The notes under the pieces were generated by a model. The model did no database searches and was not told the origin of the DNA. It saw only the letters and a program-made list of their open reading frames with translations. The translations under genes and the position numbers were made by a program. Of a DNA stretch of 64,000 bases, positions 26,325 through 34,849 are shown piece by piece (positions within the stretch are counted from its first letter, which is position 1; each line of letters starts with the position of its first letter). Source of the DNA: CAJQQY01 sp045106765 (GTDB lineage: Bacteria > Bacteroidota > Bacteroidia > Chitinophagales > Saprospiraceae); assembly GCA_045106765.1 (NCBI GenBank), contig JBGCFD010000045.1, positions 1 to 64,000 on the forward strand, in the 5' to 3' direction.

Positions 26325-26357
26325 AGTTATCGGATACCTTTTAGGTATCCGATAACT
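26325..26357. terminator. Strong bidirectional terminator
   Basis: A perfect 15-bp stem, AGTTATCGGATACCT and its reverse complement, around a TTT loop. It lies between the A2M stop (26312) and the convergent cytochrome stop (26362). Confidence 0.85.
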
Positions 26358-26361
26358 AAAA

Positions 26362-26841
26362 TCAGTTGGTGACAAATTTGACATAATCCAAAATAGCATC
26401 GATCTCCTCATCTTTCAAAGTAGGAAAAGCAGTCATTATACTTGGAGATTTCAAGGCTAAAGCCTTAGCGTATTCATCATCAGTTGTCAAATAAGCCTGA
26501 GAATTCCGAACCCAAGCTCGCAAATTTTCTCGATTACCATTCCATCTTTTTTCTACATTAGCTAATGCTGGGCCAGTCATGTCTGCTTTCATATTTTTAG
26601 CATGGCAAGAGGCACAATTGTTTTTAAATAAATTCATTCCTATCGAAATCTCAGGAGGTCTTTCTGGTTGGACGGTGTCAATTAATTCCGAAAGTTCTTC
26701 TTCTTCCTCTTCCATAATCATCGAGCATTGAGAAACCATAATCAAAAAAAGTAAAGCTAGCATTGCAAAAATTAAATTCGTTAGGTTTTTTAGTTGGAGT
26801 CCAGTATCCATGATAAAAGTATTTTTAATAAAAAAAATCAC
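26362..26841 (-). CDS. Membrane-anchored c-type cytochrome
   Basis: 159 residues from the first ATG. Met11 (MDTGLQLKNL) is a likelier start for the hydrophobic anchor at about residues 22-39. A glutamate run (EEEEEE) and a linker lead to a class I cytochrome c domain. It has the haem-attachment site C76-A-S-C79-H80 and a probable axial Met136 in SIMTAFPTL, then a C-terminal helix. It is a periplasmic electron carrier; the partner is not visible. It is convergent with the A2M gene. Confidence 0.9.
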   Translation of the reverse strand: MIFFIKNTFIMDTGLQLKNLTNLIFAMLALLFLIMVSQCSMIMEEEEEELSELIDTVQPERPPEISIGMNLFKNNCASCHAKNMKADMTGPALANVEKRWNGNRENLRAWVRNSQAYLTTDDEYAKALALKSPSIMTAFPTLKDEEIDAILDYVKFVTN

Positions 26842-26907
26842 TCAACACATTTGCTTGAATACCTGATAAAGTTAAGACAGGAAAAAACGAAAAATAGGAA
26901 GGGAAAG

Positions 26908-27369
26908 TTAAAATACTTCTTTAGAATAAGTGTAAATAAAGGATATACCAATTAGGATTAGAATAGGAATAATAAGAAGGTTAGAAACTGTTTTCGATTT
27001 TAATATTATAGCGGAATCATTTTGTTTTTTAGTCCACCAAATTGAAAATAATATTTTTAGGTATTGAGAAAATCTTGAACTGTCTTTACCATTAATGTTT
27101 ATTGCTCTTGTACTAAAAAGCACAAACCTAGTATTGTTTGTTAAATTTAAAATGAAATTATTAATTGCGAATTTTGTGAAAAGAAAAATGTAAAAGAGAC
27201 TAAAAAAAATGCATTTCCTGATTTTAAATGGAGTATTATTTTCGTGATCAGATTCATAAATAAAAAAAATTATTAGTACAATGAAAATCGTACTAATAAT
27301 TAAATCATTTCTTAAGATTTCTAATTTTCGGGAGGCCTTTTCTTTTTCAATTTCTTCTTCGGTTGTCAT
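26908..27369 (-). CDS. Hypothetical membrane protein
   Basis: 153 residues with a charged helical N-terminus (MTTEEEIEKEKASRKLE). Hydrophobic segments lie near residues 25-42, 52-72 and 130-148. No family is recognised. The base composition is the most AT-rich among its neighbours. It lies between the cytochrome and aldo/keto reductase genes on the same strand, with gaps of 66 and 82 bases. It is probably a real gene, with no function proposed. Confidence 0.65.
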   Translation of the reverse strand: MTTEEEIEKEKASRKLEILRNDLIISTIFIVLIIFFIYESDHENNTPFKIRKCIFFSLFYIFLFTKFAINNFILNLTNNTRFVLFSTRAININGKDSSRFSQYLKILFSIWWTKKQNDSAIILKSKTVSNLLIIPILILIGISFIYTYSKEVF

Positions 27370-27451
27370 TTTAATTTTATTGTTAATAAAATGAGAAATA
27401 CAAAAACCACTTGACTCTTGACAGCGAGCTTACGAGCGACTTGATCTCTTT

Positions 27452-28435
27452 TTAAAACATTGGAAGCTTCGGTTTATTTTCTAAAATATCTTCAATCCGT
27501 TGATTCACCTCTTCTGTAATTTTTGGAACAATCTCCAACGAAGTCAAAGTTTCCTCCAAATGATGTTGCTTTGACGCACCTAGAATTACCGTACTCACAT
27601 TTGGATTCTTTGCGCACCAAGCAATGGCCAATTTCGCCAAACTCGTTCCCAAGTCACCAGCCAAAGTATTTAATTTTCGACAAAGACTTAGTCGATGAGG
27701 ATCCAAAGAACGCTCCTTTAACCACTCCAAACCTGCCATTCCTAATCGAGTTCCTTCTGGCATTTGACCTATATATTTATCCGTCAAAACACCTGAAGCC
27801 AAAGGTGACCAAATCGTTGTTCCCAATCCGACTGTCTTATAAATTTGATTAAATTCCACTTCCACTTTTTTTCTATGAAACATATTATATTGAGGTTGTT
27901 CCATCGTCGGACCAATTAATCGATATTCCTTTGCAACCATATGAGCTTCCATAATTTCTTGCGCACTCCATTCCGATGTTCCCCAATAAAATATTTTTCC
28001 TTGCTGAATCAAATGATTCATCGTCAAAACAGTTTCCTCAATAGGCGTGTTTTTATCCGGTCGATGACAATAATATAAATCCAAATATTCCACTTGTAAT
28101 CTTTTCAATGCCGCATTGCAAGCCTCTACCAAATGCTTTCGACTCAATCCAATTTGTGTAGGTAATTTCCCTCCATCACCAAAAAATGCTTTACTTGAGA
28201 CCACATAACTTGATCGATCCCAACCCATTTTTTTCAAAATATTTCCCATCACAATTTCGGATTTTCCATTGGCGTAAGTTTCCGCATTGTCGAAAAAATT
28301 AACTCCTTTGTCATAAGCGAGTTTCATTAAATCTTCTGCGGTGTCATCACCAATTTGTTTTCCAAAAGTTAACCATGAGCCAAGAGAAAGTGCGCTCACT
28401 TGTAAACCAGATTTGCCGAGTCGTCGATATTCCAT
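27452..28435 (-). CDS. Aldo/keto reductase (Kv-beta-like subfamily)
   Basis: A 327-residue NADPH-dependent (alpha/beta)8 oxidoreductase. The catalytic tetrad is complete: Asp49, Tyr54, Lys82 and His124 (in DNAETY, SSKAFFG and YCHRPD). The start EYRRLGKSGLQVSALSLGSW and the C-terminal AWCAKNPNVSTVILGASK match the AKR group that includes potassium-channel beta subunits and YghZ-type enzymes. The substrate is unknown and presumably a small aldehyde or ketone. Monocistronic. Confidence 0.93.
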   Translation of the reverse strand: MEYRRLGKSGLQVSALSLGSWLTFGKQIGDDTAEDLMKLAYDKGVNFFDNAETYANGKSEIVMGNILKKMGWDRSSYVVSSKAFFGDGGKLPTQIGLSRKHLVEACNAALKRLQVEYLDLYYCHRPDKNTPIEETVLTMNHLIQQGKIFYWGTSEWSAQEIMEAHMVAKEYRLIGPTMEQPQYNMFHRKKVEVEFNQIYKTVGLGTTIWSPLASGVLTDKYIGQMPEGTRLGMAGLEWLKERSLDPHRLSLCRKLNTLAGDLGTSLAKLAIAWCAKNPNVSTVILGASKQHHLEETLTSLEIVPKITEEVNQRIEDILENKPKLPMF

Positions 28436-28624
28436 TTTTGTAATTGTATTGTTATGAAAATGTAATTATTTGAAATGAGAAGATAAGAATAAAATTTTAG
28501 ATGAGAGATAATTAAGTGAGATCTAATTCTAGTTATCAAAATCTTAAATACTGATCATTTTTTTTGTAATTCATAACACATTGACAACGAGTGAGTTAAT
28601 CCTGAGTTAAATTCGTTTTTATAA

Positions 28625-28655
28625 TTGAAAAAGATAGAAAGAGAAAATATATTTG
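28625..28655 (+). promoter_or_regulatory. Promoter of the lipoprotein gene at 28697
   Basis: TTG (28625-28627), 20 bases, then TATATTTG (28648-28655): a full match to the Bacteroidota promoter. The ATG follows 41 bases later. Confidence 0.65.
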
Positions 28656-28696
28656 ATAGACAAACTTATTTAATTCACATTTAAAAGTTCCTAACT

Positions 28697-29374
28697 ATGA
28701 AAACCTTAATCTGCATTCCATTATTTTTTTTATTACTCACTACAGGTTGCAAACAATATTATACGGTAACTGATTTTGAAGAAAAAACTCAAACACATCA
28801 AACTATTGCAGTCTTACCTTTTGAAATGGTTTACACCGGTGTACCACCAAAAGATATAACGGAAGAAGATATTCAACGCATCGAAATTTCAGAAAGTAAA
28901 GCTTTTCAATCTTCTTTTTTCAATGCAATTTTGGCAAGTACTCGAAGGGGGAAATCTCAATTGAGAGTTGACTTACAACACTATTCTAAAACACTTAATT
29001 TGTTAGAACAGAATGGTGTTGGAGTGAAGGATTCATGGAGTAAAGATCCAGCTGAATTAGCTAAAGTTTTAGGAGTAGATGCGGTGGTCAAAGCTCAAAT
29101 TGAAAAGAGAAGATACATGTCTGATATGGCTTCTTATGGAATTGAAGCAGGAACACAAATCATTTCAGCGATTTCAAGAAATAGAGTTTTACCTTACGTA
29201 AATTCTCGAAATAAAAAAGTTAGAACAGGTTTTGCTTTGGTCAATCAGGAAGACGGAAATGCACTTTGGTCTATTTCTTATGATTGTGATGCAGATTGGA
29301 GAAGCACCTCAGATGAAATTATTGAGAGTATCAATGCTCGATCTGCGAGAAGATTTCCATACCGAATCGATTAA
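28697..29374 (+). CDS. Lipoprotein of unknown function
   Basis: 225 residues with a lipoprotein signal (MKTLICIPLFFLLLTTGC, lipobox LTTGC, Cys18). The mature part starts with a strand typical of CsgG/LpoB-like periplasmic folds (HQTIAVLPFEMVYTG). A mid segment, AELAKVLGVDAVVKAQIEK, resembles the conserved G-D-A-V/I-x-G motif region of such proteins, followed by WSISYDCDADW. That resemblance is weak, so no family is assigned. It has its own promoter and ends before a T-tailed hairpin. Confidence 0.8.
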   Translation: MKTLICIPLFFLLLTTGCKQYYTVTDFEEKTQTHQTIAVLPFEMVYTGVPPKDITEEDIQRIEISESKAFQSSFFNAILASTRRGKSQLRVDLQHYSKTLNLLEQNGVGVKDSWSKDPAELAKVLGVDAVVKAQIEKRRYMSDMASYGIEAGTQIISAISRNRVLPYVNSRNKKVRTGFALVNQEDGNALWSISYDCDADWRSTSDEIIESINARSARRFPYRID

Positions 29375-29431
29375 TTTTTTTCTAAAAAATAAAATAAACC
29401 CAATAAAATATTTTCCTTTTTTTCTCAAAAT

Positions 29432-29467
29432 AAAAAGCATTCCTAGCGAAACTGGGGATGCTTTTTT
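29432..29467 (+). terminator. Intrinsic terminator
   Basis: AAAAAGCATTCC pairs with GGGGATGCTTTTTT (one mismatch) and a T run follows. It lies 58 bases after the lipoprotein stop. Confidence 0.7.
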
Positions 29468-29525
29468 ATTTTGATAACAACTTGTTAACAGTTTTTTGTA
29501 GACAACGAATTAGTCAAAATGGTCA

Positions 29526-29533
29526 TATATTTG
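29526..29533 (+). promoter_or_regulatory. TAnnTTTG element upstream of the DUF5916 remnant
   Basis: TATATTTG lies 29 bases before the ATG at 29562. A TTG is present but 27 bases further up, wider than usual. Confidence 0.35.
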
Positions 29534-29561
29534 TATCACTTTTACCAATCAACTAAAATCA

Positions 29562-30068
29562 ATGATGAAATATTTATACACCATTTTTTTGGTAATACTT
29601 GTCTTCAATGTTTTCGGGAAAGATGACCGAGACAATCAAGAATTGTATCAAGTTCAAATTAGCCGAGCGACGGATGAAATAAAAGTGGATGGAGTATTGT
29701 ACGGTTCATTTTAAAATGGAATGCGATCTTCGATTCGACTTGGTGTAAACTACCGAATCCGACCATGGGGAAATTTTGGATTGAGAATGGAGTATAATAA
29801 ATTAGAATTTCCGGAACCATTTGCTGATGCTGATTTATTATTAATCAGTCCACGATTTGAAATTAATTTTTCGAAAAATATATTTTGGATCACCTTTTTG
29901 CAATACAATACACAAGCGGATAATTTCAATATAAATAGTCGATTACAATTGCGATTCAAACCAATGTTAGACATCTTTTTGGTATATACTGACAATTATG
30001 CAGTAGAAGTTTTTGGACAAAAAAATAGAGCGGTAGTATTTAAAATGAACTACTGGTTAAATTTGTAA
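29562..30068 (+). pseudogene. DUF5916/CBM9-type outer-membrane protein remnant with internal deletion
   Basis: The ATG at 29562 opens 50 codons: a signal peptide (MMKYLYTIFLVILVFNVFG) and then YQVQISRATDEIKVDGVLYG. This is the start of a CBM9-like domain as found in DUF5916 proteins. A TAA at 29712 follows. In the same frame, 29721-30068 encodes 115 residues that read like the C-terminal barrel end of the same family (RIRPWGNFGLRMEYNKLEFP; RLQLRFKPMLDIFLVYTDNY; final FKMNYWLNL). Full-length relatives are several hundred residues longer, so the middle appears deleted, with the stop near the junction. Family identity is from memory of the motifs. A promoter-like element survives upstream. Confidence 0.7.
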
Positions 30069-30222
30069 GAGTATTGTTTTATTTTTACAAAACCAGCAAT
30101 TTTATCTTTTAGAAAAATTGATGTGGGATTATTTTTTATAATGAAAAGCGTTTTTCTTTTTTATAATAAAAATGCTAATTTAAATTTTGTTATTAATTTA
30201 GTAAAAACAAACATAAAAACTC

Positions 30223-32337
30223 TTGAGGAAATTAATTCCAATCTTTTTTCTTTTAATTTTTTTTAGCTGTGGTTCGAAAAGTAGCGATGATCAAAATTAT
30301 CCAATTGCTTCCAAAGGAGTCATTGATTTCACCCATTGGGATTTTGAGAGAAATGGAAATGTATTGTTAAATGGGGAGTGGGAATTCTATTGGAATGAAT
30401 TATTAACACCTAATGACCTTGAAAAAAACAACCTGACTCCCAGTTGGGTTCAAGTACCAAATCCTTGGAATGTTTATTTAGATAAGAATGAAAAATTATT
30501 GCCTGCAAATGGTTTTGCTACTTATCGTTTAAAAATAATCGCAGCTCCGAATCAAAAAAAATTATGTGTTCGATTGACTGAAATTCGTGATGCGTATAGT
30601 CTTTGGATTGACAACGATTTAATCATCACTCATGGAAAAGTGGGGAAAAGTAAAGCAGCGATGATACCACGGAGTGATGCAAATTTAACAACAATTGAAT
30701 TAGAAAATGGGCAGACTGAAATTGTCCTTCAAGTCAGTAATTTTAGATCAAGCAAAGCAGGATTTATTCGTAAAAGTATCTTGCTCGGAACAGAATCTAA
30801 CATCCAAAATGTTCGAGCTATATCCATCGGAAGTGTATTGTTTTTAATTGGGTGTTATTTGATTATTGGGATCTCTCATTTATATTTTTTCCAAATGAGA
30901 AGGCAAGTGATGGGTGCTTTATATTTCAGTATAATTTGTTTGTTATCGATGTTGAGAGTATTAACTACTGGTGATAAATTATTGATTTATTGGACAAATA
31001 TTTCTACAGAACTCAATTCTAAATTAGCTTATCTATCTACTTACTTTATCGTTCTTTTCTTTTTTAAATATCTGAAAGCAATTTTTCCAAGAGAGATTTC
31101 AAATCGAATTGTTCAATTAATTACTTGGACTTGTATTGCTTTGGCAGCATTTATTATGGTCACTCCGAATGAAATTAATCATTGGACGACTCCTCCTTTT
31201 CAAGGGTTACTTTTATTGAGTACGTTGTTTTTGCTGTATGCTCTTTACTTAGTTTTAAAAAGAAAGAGGAGAGGTGGGATTATATTTACAATAGGTTTGT
31301 TGATCGTAATTGTAGCAGGTTGGAACGATACTTTTTATCCTGCAAAAGTGACTGCGGGAGGTTATTTATTTCCATTTGGGATTTTATTTTTTATGCTTTT
31401 GCAAGCTTTCTTTTTGACTAAATTATTTGCTACAAGTATTGATCGAATGCGAAAACTATCAGATACTTTTAGAAAATTTGTACCAGAACAATTTTTAAAA
31501 ACTTTGGATGAAAAAGCGACTAATAATATTCCACTTGGTTTAGCAAGAGAAGAACTATTGACGATTTCGTTTTCAGATATTCGCTCCTTTAGTAATATTT
31601 CGGAGCAGATGACGAGTCAAGAGCTTTTAGTTTTTCTTAATGATTATTTTAAAAAAATGGATGCTCCAATTCATCACAATTATGGTTTTATTGACAAATA
31701 TATTGGTGACTCAATAATGAGTATTTTTGATCGGAAATTAGAAGATGAGAATAAACATCCAAGTGATGCTGTGAAAGCAGGAATAGGAATGCAGGAAGTT
31801 CAACAAAATCATGATGAACAACATCAGACAATGTTTCCTATTCAATTTGGAGTTGGAATTCATACTGGAAAAGTGATTTTGGGAACAGTCGGTTCTGCTT
31901 CACGGATGAGTTCGACGGTCATTGGTGATGCAGTAAATTTAGCTTCCCGTTTAGAGTCGTTGACAAAATATTATGATGCTCAAATCATTATTTCAGAAAC
32001 AACTAAAGAGTTAATTAATTATGATGATTTTCATATTCGACAATTGGATAAAGTTGTGGTGAAGGGGAAATCTAACATTGTTTTTATCTACGAAGTTTTT
32101 GATGCGAATCCATTTGAATTGAAAAAAATGAAAGTGGAATCTTCTCCTTTTTATGAGGAAGGATTGAAATTTTATTTTGAAAAAAAATGGGAGTTGGCAA
32201 TTGAATCTTTTGAAAAAAGTCTAGCGGTTTTTCCAAATGATAAAGTGGCGAAAATGTATATTGAAAGGTGTGAACAATTTCAAAAGAAAGCTCCACCTTT
32301 GGATTGGCAAGGAGAGTATATTTATGAAATAAAGTAA
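30223..32337 (+). CDS. Class III adenylate cyclase with 7TM sensor module
   Basis: 704 residues from a TTG start, which gives a lipoprotein-like signal ending FFSC (Cys16). A periplasmic jelly-roll 7TMR-DISM-type sensor domain (about residues 25-190) and seven membrane helices (about 200-410) follow. The cytoplasmic cyclase domain has metal Asp452 (FSDIRSF) and Asp496 (YIGDS). Lys492 and Asp569 are the adenine-specifying pair, and Arg576 lies in NLASRLES. A TPR-like tail (residues 640-700) ends the protein. It is therefore predicted to make cAMP from ATP in response to a periplasmic ligand. Lipidation of a 7TM protein is unusual and rests on the start choice. Confidence 0.92.
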   Translation: MRKLIPIFFLLIFFSCGSKSSDDQNYPIASKGVIDFTHWDFERNGNVLLNGEWEFYWNELLTPNDLEKNNLTPSWVQVPNPWNVYLDKNEKLLPANGFATYRLKIIAAPNQKKLCVRLTEIRDAYSLWIDNDLIITHGKVGKSKAAMIPRSDANLTTIELENGQTEIVLQVSNFRSSKAGFIRKSILLGTESNIQNVRAISIGSVLFLIGCYLIIGISHLYFFQMRRQVMGALYFSIICLLSMLRVLTTGDKLLIYWTNISTELNSKLAYLSTYFIVLFFFKYLKAIFPREISNRIVQLITWTCIALAAFIMVTPNEINHWTTPPFQGLLLLSTLFLLYALYLVLKRKRRGGIIFTIGLLIVIVAGWNDTFYPAKVTAGGYLFPFGILFFMLLQAFFLTKLFATSIDRMRKLSDTFRKFVPEQFLKTLDEKATNNIPLGLAREELLTISFSDIRSFSNISEQMTSQELLVFLNDYFKKMDAPIHHNYGFIDKYIGDSIMSIFDRKLEDENKHPSDAVKAGIGMQEVQQNHDEQHQTMFPIQFGVGIHTGKVILGTVGSASRMSSTVIGDAVNLASRLESLTKYYDAQIIISETTKELINYDDFHIRQLDKVVVKGKSNIVFIYEVFDANPFELKKMKVESSPFYEEGLKFYFEKKWELAIESFEKSLAVFPNDKVAKMYIERCEQFQKKAPPLDWQGEYIYEIK

Positions 32338-32410
32338 ATGGAATACTGAACTTTTGCGTCATAAATATTGTATTGCTTTTTGATTAACTAACAAGAAAAA
32401 AGTAATACTC

Positions 32411-32707
32411 ATGGATACTCCAACCTGCCCAATTTGCAGCAGAACATTAGGAAAAATAAATACCTCAAAACATCATCTCATTCCAAAGTCAAGAGGAGGT
32501 AAAGATTCTGAACTAATCGAAATCCATAATATCTGTCATCAAAAAATTCATTCTGTTTTTACCTTAAAAGAACTGAGGGATAATTTTAATACAGTTGAAA
32601 AATTATTGGAACACGAAGAGATGGCAAAATTTATCAAATGGGTTTCCAAAAAAGCACCAGAGTTTTACCAAAGAAATGCAAGAATGAAACGAAAGAATTT
32701 TTTATGA
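32411..32707 (+). CDS. Small HNH-domain protein
   Basis: 98 residues with a compact HNH endonuclease motif: CPIC near residue 6, then KHHLIPKSRGGKDS near residue 20 with the catalytic His, and HNICHQKIHS near residue 38. A helical tail follows. Similar small HNH proteins are widespread in bacteria, often without a known substrate. Its stop overlaps the 3' end of the convergent methyltransferase gene by 6 bases. No phage or restriction genes are nearby. Confidence 0.85.
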   Translation: MDTPTCPICSRTLGKINTSKHHLIPKSRGGKDSELIEIHNICHQKIHSVFTLKELRDNFNTVEKLLEHEEMAKFIKWVSKKAPEFYQRNARMKRKNFL

Positions 32708-33466
32708 TTTTTGTAAAACCATACCAAGACAATTCCACCGCAAAACATTTCCTCTCAAATCAAGTGGCTCCTCCATCGTAAATTCATCTTCCCATTCTAA
32801 AACTTCAAATCCCATATTTTTGATGACTTGGAAAAGTTTGATAGAAGGATATAATTGTTTCCAATGATCTTTATGTAAAAAATTTAAAGGGGTAATGATA
32901 ATGATTTTTCCATCAGGTTTGAGTACTCTTTTCATCTCTTCCAAGCCTTCCAAAGGTTCTTTTAAACGATCCAATAAAAAATTATTGAAAACAAAATCTT
33001 GTGACTCATTTTGGAAAGGTAATTTCTCTGCTTTGGCTAATCCAAAATTTAAATTTTTTAATTCCTGACCCGGTAAATGAACAGTAGAAAAACCTTTGTG
33101 TGATAAATCTAAAAGGATCGTTTTGTTCTCCACCCAGAAGTCATGACCTTGTTTGAGCATTTGGTAACTATAATCGATTCCCCAAAAATGACCAGTTGGA
33201 TTTTCCTTTGCCAATGTTCCAATCATTCGTCCAACTCCACATCCTAATTCTAAAACATTGATGTCTTTTTTATTTTGTAAATGTGTTGTTACAAAGTCAA
33301 ATCCTTTTTGGAAAGGATAACCTCCCCAAAGATCATCTGCTAAATGTAGAGCAATATGTCGAACCACCATGTCGTCAAATCGCTCGTACAAATCTTTTTG
33401 AAAATCTGTTTCTGATTTTTTTATAAAGAAAGGGATTTGCATTCTAAATAAGATTGGTTTTTCCAT
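32702..33466 (-). CDS. Class I SAM-dependent methyltransferase
   Basis: 254 residues. The SAM-binding motif I is NVLELGCGVGRMIGTLAK near residue 69. An acidic strand-2 end follows at WGIDYSYQML, and a motif-like AEKLPFQNESQDFVFNNFLL near residue 145. The post-motif segment EEMKRVLKPDGKIIIITPLN is near residue 178. This is the UbiE/Methyltransf_11-type fold. The N-terminal ~60 residues are extra and helical. The substrate is unknown. It overlaps the HNH gene tail to tail. Confidence 0.9.
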   Translation of the reverse strand: MEKPILFRMQIPFFIKKSETDFQKDLYERFDDMVVRHIALHLADDLWGGYPFQKGFDFVTTHLQNKKDINVLELGCGVGRMIGTLAKENPTGHFWGIDYSYQMLKQGHDFWVENKTILLDLSHKGFSTVHLPGQELKNLNFGLAKAEKLPFQNESQDFVFNNFLLDRLKEPLEGLEEMKRVLKPDGKIIIITPLNFLHKDHWKQLYPSIKLFQVIKNMGFEVLEWEDEFTMEEPLDLRGNVLRWNCLGMVLQKS

Positions 33467-33490
33467 AGCCGCAAAAATAAAAAGTTTTTT

Positions 33491-33605
33491 AATAACACGT
33501 GGTTGTCTGCTTTAGCAGATCTAAAAATAAAGAGCGAAGCGACAATAAAAGAAGAATGCTGTACTCTCTTTTTAAGTCTGCTAAAGCAGACGACTACGTA
33601 TTATT
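33491..33605. repeat. Inverted repeat spanning a stop codon
   Basis: Arms of about 29 bases, each with GTCTGCTTTAGCAGA or its complement at the inner end, are separated by a ~58-base spacer with three mismatches. The right arm extends over the TAA of the gene ending at 33601. It may end transcription of that gene and separate it from the methyltransferase. Confidence 0.75.
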
Positions 33606-34518
33606 TAAAACCATATTCTGCTATTACCTTTTGTCTAACCTCTTTACTTGATAATTCACAACTGCCACCAAGTTGACTTCCAAACGGTTGATAATTGTAT
33701 TTGGCACAATAAATTCTATCAATTGTCAACTTAATCGTTCCTTCAGAAAGTGCTCCTTTTTTTACTGCTTTATGCATAATCGGTAAATATTTTTCCATCG
33801 TTTCAATATTAGAATGTTGAATCACAGCCCACATGGTAGATTCTAATTCTTTGCCGACCATGCTTCTTCCAATGTACGTGTGTTTATTGTTATAAAGAGA
33901 ATCAATAAGTTGCATATTTTTTTTATCCAACGGAGTTTGCTTTGACCAATCGATCTCTCCTCTAACTTTTCTATACTTCTGATCATCTTCACCAATTTGA
34001 TGAATGAGTTGCACTAACTCCAAATCAAAGTTGTTTTCTTTAGCATAATTTTTAGGATCAAAAACCCTTTCCGACGACGTTAAGTTTTCACAGTTTTTGT
34101 AGAAAGGAAGAAATACTTCGGGGATAGATTTGGTTAATCGAGTGACTGCCTTGTCTCCAAAGGCCTCAATGTATTCACAAATTGATTCAGGATTATTATC
34201 AATAGCTTTTTGGAACGCAAGTTCAATGTGTTCTTGTGGTTCTTTAAGATAGCTGAAAGAAGTCATCAGATTCCAATAATCACTATAGGTGAATTTTAAA
34301 TTATCTTTTTTGATATCCTTTCTCACTTCACCGAGAATAAAAACACCTCGATCAAAGTCTCCTTTAGAAATACCTTCTCGATGAGGAGGTTGGTAAGTTA
34401 GAATTTTTTGTTCGAGATTTTTTTTTGTAAATTTTACTTCCTGCTTTTGAGCAAAAAGTGGAATTTGTAATATGAGCATAAATAGAATTCCAAATAATAA
34501 TGGATTTAAATTTTTCAT
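33601..34518 (-). CDS. Exported protein of unknown function
   Basis: 305 residues with a Sec signal peptide (KNLNPLLFGILFMLILQIPLFA, cleavage after LFAQ near residue 24). The mature protein is mostly helical and charged, with TPR-like spacing in the first half (EHIELAFQKAIDNNPES). Two Cys pairs lie near residues 110-160 and 282-294. No family is recognised. It is divergent from the histidine kinase gene, with a large hairpin between, so it could be linked to that signalling pair, but this is only positional. Confidence 0.75.
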   Translation of the reverse strand: MKNLNPLLFGILFMLILQIPLFAQKQEVKFTKKNLEQKILTYQPPHREGISKGDFDRGVFILGEVRKDIKKDNLKFTYSDYWNLMTSFSYLKEPQEHIELAFQKAIDNNPESICEYIEAFGDKAVTRLTKSIPEVFLPFYKNCENLTSSERVFDPKNYAKENNFDLELVQLIHQIGEDDQKYRKVRGEIDWSKQTPLDKKNMQLIDSLYNNKHTYIGRSMVGKELESTMWAVIQHSNIETMEKYLPIMHKAVKKGALSEGTIKLTIDRIYCAKYNYQPFGSQLGGSCELSSKEVRQKVIAEYGFK

Positions 34519-34549
34519 GTTTTTATTTTTTATGATTTTAAAAATTAAA

Positions 34550-34706
34550 GTTGTTTTAAAATGTCTACTGAAACCGAGCGGAAAGGCTTGTGATTATTGG
34601 CGAAGCTCTTTTTGAGTTTCAACCCCTTTGGGTTGGGACGAAAAAAAGCTGAAGTCCAATAATCACAATGCTTTTTGCGTAGGTCAGCTAGATATTTTAA
34701 AATAAC
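34550..34706. repeat. Large imperfect inverted repeat
   Basis: Outer arms GTTGTTTTAAAATGTCT and the complement of AGATATTTTAAAATAAC, and inner arms TTGTGATTATTGG / CCAATAATCAC, enclose a central spacer with its own small hairpin (CCCCTTTGGGTT). About 20 bases between the outer and inner arms do not pair well. It fills most of the 331-base gap between the divergent exported-protein and histidine-kinase genes. Confidence 0.7.
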
Positions 34707-34849
34707 TTCATTGATTGATACAAATTAAAATCAAAAACATGAGCTTTATTTTTAGGGAAAAATGAAATAGGTTAAACCATTTATTAAAAAGCTTAATGAA
34801 AACTTAAGCAGTTGGGAAGAAGACTTAATTCGTTGTATTTTTACTTTAG

